39,788 bases of DNA, taken from NCBI RefSeq assembly GCF_014698835.1, contig NZ_JACJTU010000059.1, forward strand, positions 1 to 39,788, given 5' to 3'. Positions 1 to 5,695 of this stretch are shown here, piece after piece. Position 1 is the stretch's first letter; each line of letters starts with the position of its first letter. Under the pieces are notes generated by a model, which worked only from the letters and a program-made list of their open reading frames with translations, was not told the origin of the DNA and ran no database searches. This stretch comes from Nostoc paludosum FACHB-159 (lineage in GTDB: Bacteria > Cyanobacteriota > Cyanobacteriia > Cyanobacteriales > Nostocaceae). The position numbers and the translations under genes were made by a program.

Positions 1-60
1 GGATTCAATCATCTAATTGCCGCAATGAATCAATTTAAACCTTGTTATGCTTCTGGATAA
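1..60 (+). CDS. Possible C-terminal tail of a gene cut by the window edge
   Basis: Frame 1 is open from the first base to a TAA at 58-60 and would encode 19 residues ending CYASG. Nothing in it identifies a family. It could equally be chance, because the stretch is short. It is listed only so the left edge is not read as empty. Confidence 0.2.
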   Translation, partial: GFNHLIAAMNQFKPCYASG

Positions 61-133
61 TTTAGCCTCTTTACTACTTGCTTATTCCGGAAAGTGACAG
101 AAGAGGGTTAGTGTGGCGTAGGCGTAACCAGCC

Positions 134-191
134 GTAGGCATCGCTTTTAGTAACACCTCAGCGCTACATAAAACCGTCAACAGTCAACGTC
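134..191 (+). repeat. Dispersed repeat, copy 1 (pairs with 973-1035)
   Basis: The stretch begins GTAGGCATCGCTTTTAG and ends with a GTCAACGTC motif. A diverged copy in the same orientation lies at 973-1035, so the pair brackets the first Uma2 gene. The rest of 1-277 shows no gene. Confidence 0.5.
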
Positions 192-277
192 AAAGCTTTT
201 GCGATAAATCTATATTTATTTGGATTATTGGTGTTTTATCTTATCGAGTTATTATTCAAATATTTTAATATAAAATA

Positions 278-871
278 TTACTGCTGAATTCCTTTGATAA
301 ACTCTGTCCTTGCTTCAATTATCGAAGGCATTAAAACACAACGTACTAATAAATTTATATCTAAATTTGGTAGTAATTTGCTTTGAGTAATTTGCTCATA
401 GTTATCATTATTCAGGTGATATAGAAATATCTGATTATTTTCCCAAAACCAGACTTCAGTAATGTTAAAACGCTTATATTTTTCGAGTTTATCTATACTG
501 CCACTAGTAATATTTACTTCAATTGCTAAATCTGGATTTTCTTTCTTTTCCCCTAAATAATAAGATTCATCAGGTTCAAAGGAAGCACCTTTTTCTTTTG
601 CTCGACGAGTAGCACTACCTACAGGTATAAAATTTATACGTAATTCAAATAAGTAAGCTTCCAGCAATATAGCGATTACTTTTTTTAGCAATTCATGTTG
701 TTCGCCAAGAGTCATAAATTCTACACACCCATCAAGATAAGTTATCCGCAAACCTGGCGCCTCTGCTGTTAATGCTTCAAGTTTCTCAAATTCTTCCCAA
801 GTGTAATGACCAGGTAAGAGAAACCGCTGTTCTTCAAGGGTAGTAATTTTGTCTAGAGTTTGTGGAATCAT
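278..871 (-). CDS. Uma2 family nuclease-fold protein (DUF820)
   Basis: This 197-residue protein belongs to the Uma2/DUF820 family, which is greatly expanded in cyanobacteria and has a predicted PD-(D/E)xK restriction-endonuclease fold. The visible family signature is the central PDES...PDLAIEV stretch with a following lysine-rich helix and a VWFWE strand. The length is normal for the family. The start at 871 follows an A/T-rich leader; a HIP1-centred repeat (894-944) sits just upstream, where the promoter would be. Function is unknown for nearly all members; a nuclease role is inferred from fold only. It stands alone, transcribed away from the next Uma2 gene. Confidence 0.85.
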   Translation of the reverse strand: MIPQTLDKITTLEEQRFLLPGHYTWEEFEKLEALTAEAPGLRITYLDGCVEFMTLGEQHELLKKVIAILLEAYLFELRINFIPVGSATRRAKEKGASFEPDESYYLGEKKENPDLAIEVNITSGSIDKLEKYKRFNITEVWFWENNQIFLYHLNNDNYEQITQSKLLPNLDINLLVRCVLMPSIIEARTEFIKGIQQ

Positions 872-893
872 ATCATTGTATGAAATCTTATCT

Positions 894-944
894 ATATGAT
901 AGTTGGTTATTGAGCGATCGCTCCTGATAAATTAACACGATAAT
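894..944 (-). repeat. HIP1-centred 51-bp repeat, copy 1
   Basis: This 51-bp stretch aligns without gaps to 2669-2719, and its right part aligns to 3791-3821. It contains GCGATCGC in the middle and ends in a GATAAT motif. It lies directly upstream of the minus-strand Uma2 gene, so it could carry promoter function, but that is inference. Confidence 0.6.
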
Positions 945-972
945 TCTAATATATTGACTATAAATAATGCGG

Positions 973-1035
973 CGTAGACATCGCTTTTAACAACACCTCT
1001 TTATCTGATAGATAAAACAGTTAACCGTCAACGTC
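973..1035 (+). repeat. Dispersed repeat, copy 2 (pairs with 134-191)
   Basis: It shares the ACATCGCTTTTA core, the AACACCTC motif and the terminal GTCAACGTC with 134-191. It ends 56 bp before the start codon of the second Uma2 gene and so lies in its promoter region. Confidence 0.5.
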
Positions 1036-1091
1036 GATTGTTTCTAGTACTATAGATATATTTGCTGCGGGCTACGCCACTGATAAACGCC

Positions 1092-1859
1092 ATGTCAGAA
1101 ACTACTCTACCTGCAACCCTAATTGAAATTCCACCCACCCAAGCAGAACTTCCTTATGATGATGGTGTCCCTATGGAAAGCGCACAGCACAGAGCTGCTA
1201 TGAACTTGCTGATAGATGCCTTAATCCCTTGGTTGTCACAGCGAGAAGATGGGTTTGTTGGCGGTAATATGTTTGTTTACTACAGTCTGGCGCAGTTACG
1301 CAACAAAGACTTTAAAGGGCCAGATTTTTTTGTGGTCTTGGGTGTCCCTAAAGGAGAACGCAAAAGTTGGGTGGTTTGGGAAGAAGAAAAAGCACCGGAT
1401 GTTGTGATTGAATTGCTTTCTGAAAGTACAGCCGCAGCAGATAAAAACGAGAAAAAGCTGATTTATCAAAATCAAATGCGCGTGCCAGAATATTTTTGGT
1501 ATGACCCATTTAACCCAGATGATTGGGCAGGTTTTTCTATCCAACAGAGAGTTTACCAACACTTGGTTGTTAATGAACGTAATCAATTGGTAAGTGAATC
1601 TTTAGGGTTAGCCTTGCAGCGCTGGCAAGGAAATTACAAAGGAATTGAAGCGACTTGGTTACGCTGGGCAACTTTGGACGGAGAATTATTACTAACACCT
1701 GAAGAACAGGAACGCCAACGAGCAGATAAAGCAGAGTCGCAGTTATTACAAACGGCACGCAACTTACTAGCGGGTGGGATGGGGGTAGAACAGGTGGCGA
1801 CAGTTACAGGTTTAGATGCCTCAGCAATTGAGCAATTGATTTCAACATCTGAATTATGA
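1092..1859 (+). CDS. Uma2 family nuclease-fold protein with C-terminal coiled coil
   Basis: A 255-residue Uma2/DUF820 protein. The nuclease-like core includes GPDFFVVLG, then APDVVIELLSES with downstream lysines and a PEYFWYDP strand, matching the PD-(D/E)xK arrangement predicted for the family. After about residue 200 comes a charged, Glu/Arg/Gln-rich helix (EEQERQRADKAES) and a small helical tail, an extension common in cyanobacterial members. An upstream TTG at 1062 would add ten residues, but the ATG at 1092 begins the conserved protein and is preferred. A specific target or partner cannot be read from the sequence. Confidence 0.85.
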   Translation: MSETTLPATLIEIPPTQAELPYDDGVPMESAQHRAAMNLLIDALIPWLSQREDGFVGGNMFVYYSLAQLRNKDFKGPDFFVVLGVPKGERKSWVVWEEEKAPDVVIELLSESTAAADKNEKKLIYQNQMRVPEYFWYDPFNPDDWAGFSIQQRVYQHLVVNERNQLVSESLGLALQRWQGNYKGIEATWLRWATLDGELLLTPEEQERQRADKAESQLLQTARNLLAGGMGVEQVATVTGLDASAIEQLISTSEL

Positions 1860-1882
1860 GAAAAATGGGAAACACTGACGCT

Positions 1883-2284
1883 TTAAGCTGAAATCCAGTT
1901 TTCCAACTGTAAATTAGAAATACGGCTGTAATGGCGAGTATTGTTTGTTACTAAAATATAATTCTCTGTTAATGCAACACTAGCAATTAGTAAATCAAAT
2001 TCAGAAATTGTCTGCCCTATTCTACGAAGTTCTGCCTTTAATTCACCAAACTTTCTCAGAGCAGGATCGGTTAAAGGTACAACGGGTAAGTTTTGAATAA
2101 ATTGTTCTGCATTAGCTAAGTTTTCTGAAACTCTATTAGAATTGTATGCACCATAATATAATTCAGCAGCAGTGATAACACAAATGCATACTTCATTCCA
2201 TCCCACTGCTAAGAGTTTTTCTCTGACTGGCTGGCGACCGTTAAGCCAATAAATACATGTATCAGTATCTAGTAAATAGTTCAC
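1883..2284 (-). CDS. vapC: VapC-type PIN-domain toxin
   Basis: A 133-residue PIN-domain ribonuclease, the toxin of a type II toxin-antitoxin pair. It starts with the typical MNYLLDTDTCIYWL strand carrying the first acidic residues. A middle glutamate lies in TAAELYYGA, acidic residues follow in ISEFDLLIASVAL, and the end reads LVTNNTRHYSRI. These match the conserved acidic quartet of PIN domains that binds Mg2+. The start codon overlaps the stop of the upstream antitoxin by four bases (ATGA), so the two are translationally coupled. VapC proteins usually cleave tRNA or rRNA; this one's target is not readable. Confidence 0.9.
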   Translation of the reverse strand: MNYLLDTDTCIYWLNGRQPVREKLLAVGWNEVCICVITAAELYYGAYNSNRVSENLANAEQFIQNLPVVPLTDPALRKFGELKAELRRIGQTISEFDLLIASVALTENYILVTNNTRHYSRISNLQLENWISA

Positions 2285-2640
2285 AAGCTATAATTGCGAT
2301 CGCTTACAGTACGACTTGAATATATCTCTTCAACAATTTCTTCTGCGGTGCGTGTATCTTCCCAAGTTCCAAAGGTTTCTAAAAAAGCTTCTGATGGATG
2401 CGGTTTTGGCTGCTGTTCAGATGGAAAAATGACTTCATTCACTATCAGTTGATTTGCTTCTGAAATTCCTAATTTTTCGGTTTCCTCTTTAGCTATAACC
2501 ATAACTTGCATCAACCTTATAGCCTGACGCAGAACATCACTTTTACTTGTGCCTGTTTTATTTACTAATTCGTCTAGTATTTGATTTAGTTCAGGTGATA
2601 AATCTAAGTTTAAGCGAACCATCTTTTGGGTGTTAGTCAT
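2281..2640 (-). CDS. VapB-like antitoxin with ribbon-helix-helix N-terminus
   Basis: A 119-residue antitoxin encoded directly before the PIN toxin. The N-terminus (MVRLNLDLSPELNQILDEL, then TSKSDVLRQAIRLM) is a ribbon-helix-helix DNA-binding fold that would autorepress the operon. The C-terminal part (FLETFGTWEDTRTAEEIVEE) resembles toxin-wrapping tails of cyanobacterial VapB partners. The last codons run through a HIP1 octamer. The protein is longer than a minimal VapB because it carries both modules. The second in-frame Met (residue 7) is a possible alternative start. Confidence 0.8.
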   Translation of the reverse strand: MTNTQKMVRLNLDLSPELNQILDELVNKTGTSKSDVLRQAIRLMQVMVIAKEETEKLGISEANQLIVNEVIFPSEQQPKPHPSEAFLETFGTWEDTRTAEEIVEEIYSSRTVSDRNYSL

Positions 2641-2668
2641 GGTTCTATCCTTATGTAAAACGTTAAAT

Positions 2669-2719
2669 ATATTATAGTTGGCTGTTGGGCGATCGCGTCT
2701 GATGAATTAATGTGATAAT
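2669..2719 (-). repeat. HIP1-centred 51-bp repeat, copy 2
   Basis: Ungapped partner of 894-944, sharing the ATAGTTGG left part, the central GCGATCGC and the right GATAAT. It lies 28 bp upstream of the vapB start and so occupies the operon's promoter region. Confidence 0.6.
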
Positions 2720-2721
2720 GG

Positions 2722-2985
2722 CTAAAGTAGATCTTGAGATTTGTGAATTTTTACTCTGATTATTTGACTGATATCTTCCCAATCTTGAATAGTCATTTCT
2801 GTTGCATTTCCAGAGTTTAATCCTTCCAAAAGCATTGTTTCAAGACGTTCTTGAGCTACCTGTTTTTGGTCTTGTCTCACTAATTCACGAAAATATTCGC
2901 TGACACTGCTGTAACCACCTTCAGCTACCTGTTGTTCTACATAAGTTCGCATGGTGTCAGGTAAGAAAATATTGATACTTTTCAT
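2722..2985 (-). CDS. ParD-like antitoxin without a ParE partner
   Basis: An 87-residue protein with the ParD/CopG-type ribbon-helix-helix start (MKSINIFLPDTMRTYVEQQV, then GGYSSVSEYFRELVRQDQ). In ParDE pairs the N-terminal part binds operator DNA and the C-terminal part neutralises the ParE gyrase toxin. Here the C-terminus (DWEDISQIIRVKIHKSQDLL) differs from the usual ParE-binding tail, and no ParE-like ORF exists between this gene and vapB or on its other side. It is therefore an orphan antitoxin or a stand-alone regulator. Confidence in the family is good; function is open. Confidence 0.75.
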   Translation of the reverse strand: MKSINIFLPDTMRTYVEQQVAEGGYSSVSEYFRELVRQDQKQVAQERLETMLLEGLNSGNATEMTIQDWEDISQIIRVKIHKSQDLL

Positions 2986-3059
2986 AAGGTTATTTTATAA
3001 ATCTGTTTTTTTATCTTATGGCAGTTTTTACCATTGCTCAGAGCAGGATATTTGACATT

Positions 3060-3278
3060 TCATCTCTTTTCAAGAAATTCATTAACTGTAATTTCTGCCT
3101 GTCGAATCAAACTTCTAAGTAAACCAGGTGCTAATTCCCGATGATTGGGAATTGATAAAGTTGGTTTTGATTCACACCAAAGTATCATGTGGCTTCCTGT
3201 TTGGTGGTCTAATACATAACCAAACTTTTCAAAAATCTTGACAGCTTCCTTACCGGAGATATTCGATAAACGTCCCAT
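3060..3278 (-). CDS. hicA: HicA family mRNA interferase toxin
   Basis: A 72-residue protein with the double-stranded-RNA-binding-like HicA fold. The catalytic histidine is visible in TGSHMIL (His30), followed by the conserved SIPNHRELAPGLLRSLIRQA stretch. HicA toxins cleave mRNA and tmRNA. The start ATG at 3278 directly abuts the TAA of hicB (3281-3279), so the two are co-translated with the antitoxin first, the reverse of the classical hicAB order. Confidence 0.93.
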   Translation of the reverse strand: MGRLSNISGKEAVKIFEKFGYVLDHQTGSHMILWCESKPTLSIPNHRELAPGLLRSLIRQAEITVNEFLEKR

Positions 3279-3497
3279 TTACACTACAACTTCTCCGATA
3301 AAAATTGGCAATTCTTGAGCAGTATAAGGTTTGCCATGTTTTGCTTGAACGTGGAGATATCCTGTAATCGCGTCTTTAATATTTTCAATTGCTTCATCTA
3401 ATGTTTTGCCTTGACTTACACAGCCTGGAAGTTCAGGAACCTCAGCAATATAGCCTTCATATTCTGAATCAAAAGTAAAAATTACTTGAAATTTCAT
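3279..3497 (-). CDS. hicB: HicB family antitoxin, short form
   Basis: A 72-residue HicB antitoxin with the partial RNase-H-like fold: MKFQVIFTFDSEYEGYIAEVPELPGC, then GKTLDEAIENIKDAI. The signature VPELPGCVSQG loop is intact. There is no C-terminal ribbon-helix-helix or HTH domain, so this short form may bind toxin but not DNA on its own. It precedes hicA with no intervening base. Confidence 0.93.
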   Translation of the reverse strand: MKFQVIFTFDSEYEGYIAEVPELPGCVSQGKTLDEAIENIKDAITGYLHVQAKHGKPYTAQELPIFIGEVVV

Positions 3498-3587
3498 AAT
3501 AAATTAATCTTGTATATAGCGCCTAGAATAAATATAACGCTCAAATTCTAAGTTTGTTACTTCATACCCACTAAAACGGAGAGAAGA

Positions 3588-3812
3588 ATGATTAAAGAAC
3601 TTGATAGAGTTATTCTGACTAGCGATCTCCCAGAGTATAGTTTAGAAGAGGGTGATATAGGTACGGTTGTTTTAGTACATCAAGGTGGCAAAGGATATGA
3701 GGTTGAATTTGTCACATTAGATTGCGAGACTGTGGCAGTTGTTTCACTCCACAGCATACAAGTACGTCCCATTGGTAAGAGAGAAATTGCGCGATCGCGT
3801 CTGATGAATTAA
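3588..3812 (+). CDS. DUF4926 family protein
   Basis: A 74-residue protein of the DUF4926 type. The sequence ELDRVILTSDLPEYSLEEGDIGTVVLVH followed by YEVEFVTLDCETVAVVSL is characteristic. These small beta-rich proteins often sit beside toxin-antitoxin or nuclease genes; their role is unknown. A good ribosome-binding site (GGAGAG) precedes the ATG. The last residues (about IARSRLMN) are encoded by the HIP1-centred repeat at 3791-3821, which suggests a repeat insertion replaced the original C-terminus. Confidence 0.8.
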   Translation: MIKELDRVILTSDLPEYSLEEGDIGTVVLVHQGGKGYEVEFVTLDCETVAVVSLHSIQVRPIGKREIARSRLMN

Positions 3813-3821
3813 TACGATAAT
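3791..3821 (+). repeat. HIP1-centred repeat, copy 3 (partial)
   Basis: It matches the right-hand 31 bp of the copies at 894-944 and 2669-2719. The first 22 bases, including the stop codon, form the 3' end of the DUF4926 gene. Confidence 0.6.
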
Positions 3822-3836
3822 TGCAATATATTTACT

Positions 3837-4739
3837 CTAAGGCAGTGGGGCGGTTTTTACAAAAACTTGTAGTGGATGATTCATCTGTGTTGTTTTCTCT
3901 GGCAAATGCTCATGCTTTAACTTCTGTATTTCTTCTTTCAAAGCCTTTTGAACGATTTTGATAATTAAAGCTTCTAAGTCTGCTACTGTGAGATTACTGA
4001 GAAGTTGGTCTGAGGTAATTTGGAAGTTTTCCATAGAAAATTTTTCTGTATACTCATCTATTAGTTTCGCTGATGATTGTTCATCTGATTCAGAGTAACT
4101 GAATGATTCATTTATAATCATATCTTTAGTTATTTTGGGAATTTTTTTATTCCAATTTGATACTATTTCAAAATAACCTGCGGCATCTTCTAAACAGTAT
4201 TCAAACATATTTAATAATATATCTGCCCAACCCTTTTTTCGGAAAAATACTTTCTTGGGATTCTTACGAAAATAACTTCCATCAATTTTTTTATTTACTT
4301 TTACTTCTAGATATTCAAACAAACCATTTAAGCCTTTATATCCATATTTTGTTGAATATTTCCTAAAATCAAATAAATTTATTGTATTTATATTTGAAAA
4401 AATTGATAAAGATATTATCCTATTTTTCAATGTTGTTATATCGCTACCTTGTATATTGAAACCAATAAATATTTTATTTTTTAATCTTTCAATATCTTGT
4501 ATAATTTCCTCGACAAGTTGCCTTTCTTCCGCTTCAAACTCTAAAAATTTAATTTTTATATATTGTTGATTACTTGTTTTGAGGAGCCGAGTAATGGTGT
4601 ATCCATATATTTTTTGTACTGCCTTTCCCTGTACATAATGCGTCCAAAATTCTAAGTCAATAAAAACTAAATCATAAATAGAACCTGGATAAAAATTATT
4701 GTTAAATTGCCCATCAATCTTGACTTCTATCTTATACAT
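3837..4739 (-). CDS. Predicted DEDDy-type RNase H-fold 3'-5' exonuclease
   Basis: A 300-residue protein that I do not recognise by name, but the three exonuclease motifs of the DnaQ/RNase H superfamily are visible. Motif I is FIDLEFW (Asp28, Glu30). Motif II is GFNIQGSD (Asn95, Asp100). Motif III is YCLEDA (Tyr181, Asp185, spacing Y-x3-D). This gives a full DEDDy set, so 3'-5' exonuclease activity on DNA or RNA is a fair inference. The C-terminal 100 residues are a low-complexity linker and a helical region (KIVQKALKEEIQKLKHEHLPE) that may oligomerise. It has no adjacent polymerase or helicase and lies beside the toxin-antitoxin cluster. The gene is A/T-rich compared with its neighbours. Confidence 0.6.
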   Translation of the reverse strand: MYKIEVKIDGQFNNNFYPGSIYDLVFIDLEFWTHYVQGKAVQKIYGYTITRLLKTSNQQYIKIKFLEFEAEERQLVEEIIQDIERLKNKIFIGFNIQGSDITTLKNRIISLSIFSNINTINLFDFRKYSTKYGYKGLNGLFEYLEVKVNKKIDGSYFRKNPKKVFFRKKGWADILLNMFEYCLEDAAGYFEIVSNWNKKIPKITKDMIINESFSYSESDEQSSAKLIDEYTEKFSMENFQITSDQLLSNLTVADLEALIIKIVQKALKEEIQKLKHEHLPEKTTQMNHPLQVFVKTAPLP

Positions 4740-4905
4740 AAAATATTTTGGAGATTATTTATATATAAAAATATACGAAAAAATAATTACATTCAAAACC
4801 GCATATACACGCATTATAACGCGAATCACTACGCGCTTATTTGCGTGCATATGCTGTTAAACATTCCAAATTTTCTACTTACAAAACCCAGTTTAATCCA
4901 CTTAG

Positions 4906-4992
4906 GACTTACGCACGAGTTAGCGAATAACGAACCACAGAGGCGCAGAGGACACGGAGAAATCAGAGTTTGAGAGATATTTTGCGTAAGTC
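4906..4992. mobile_element. 87-bp MITE-like element with 10-bp terminal inverted repeats
   Basis: The ends are GACTTACGCA (4906-4915) and TGCGTAAGTC (4983-4992), a perfect inverted pair. The interior holds the CACAGAGGCGCAGAGGACACGGAG-like motif (4934-4960) that is hyperabundant in filamentous cyanobacteria. There is no coding capacity. It is probably mobilised in trans, if at all. Confidence 0.6.
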
Positions 4993-5088
4993 TTACCACT
5001 AACCCGATCGCACTTTTCCTCAACACTCCACAGTTAACCCATTAAACATCACATTTTCCATAAAATTATCGCGCTCCTAGCTTGGAAA

Positions 5089-5416
5089 TTAAATTTTTGA
5101 CTGCCAAACTAATTTTTGCGACTCCTAAATTAAATTTTTGACTGCCAAACTAATTTTTGCGACTCCTAAATTAAATTTTTGACTGCCAAACTAATTTTTG
5201 CGACTCCTAAATTAAATTTTTGACTGCCAAACTAATTTTTGCGACTCCTAAATTAAATTTTTGACTGCCAAACTAATTTTTGCGACTCCTAAATTAAATT
5301 TTTGACTACCAAACTAATTTTTGCGACTCCTAAATTAAATTTTTGACTCCTAAACTAATTTTTGCGACTCCTAAATTAAATTTTTGACTACCAAACTAAT
5401 TTTTGCGACTCCTAAA
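5089..5416. repeat. Tandem array of eight 41-bp units
   Basis: Units start at 5089, 5130, 5171, 5212, 5253, 5294, 5335 and 5376, every 41 bp, with no spacers. Units 1-5 are essentially identical. Units 6-8 differ by a few bases around GACTGCC (GACTACC, GACTCCT, GACTACC). Each unit is itself built of two related halves of 20-21 bp (TTAAATTTTTGACTGCCAAA and CTAATTTTTGCGACTCCTAA). This resembles the long tandemly repeated repetitive sequences of heterocystous cyanobacteria, though those best known have 37-bp units. It fills much of the 4740-5695 gap. Confidence 0.9.
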
Positions 5417-5486
5417 GCTACTATTCTCAAAGAATTTCAGCAAATATACTCACATTTACAACATTTTACAACTAAATAAGGTACGC

Positions 5487-5540
5487 CCCTCCCCAACCCT
5501 CCCCTTACCAAGGGGAGGGTGCCGTAAGGCGGGTGGGGTA
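5487..5540. repeat. Dispersed C-rich/G-rich hairpin repeat
   Basis: A perfect 10-bp stem (CCCTCCCCTT at 5497-5506 with AAGGGGAGGG at 5510-5519) has a 3-base loop and is embedded in a longer imperfect palindrome. No T-run follows on either strand, so it is not a terminator. Such elements are scattered through Nostocales genomes. Confidence 0.6.
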
Positions 5541-5614
5541 TTTCTGTACCTCACCAACTTGAAATCTGCTGTATTTATTTTATGAACTAATCCCAATGCC
5601 TTAAAACTTCTCAT

Positions 5615-5672
5615 AAAAAACGCAAATATACGCATTAAACGCAATTTCAGCATTTCCATACGTATATTTGCG
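5615..5672 (-). terminator. Intrinsic terminator of the transketolase-like gene
   Basis: On the minus strand a perfect 12-bp stem (CGCAAATATACG, 5672-5661, pairing with 5632-5621) closes a 28-base loop. A run of six T follows immediately (5620-5615). It begins 24 bases after the gene's stop codon. Confidence 0.75.
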
Positions 5673-5695
5673 CTAAAATTAGGGGCATCGCACCT

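Noticed and set aside
5089..5416. Possible CRISPR array
   Set aside because: Units follow each other every 41 bp with no unique spacers, and no cas gene is near.
5403..5659. Overlapping short frames on both strands
   Set aside because: They run through the tandem array and the C/G-rich hairpin repeat, so they are open by chance.
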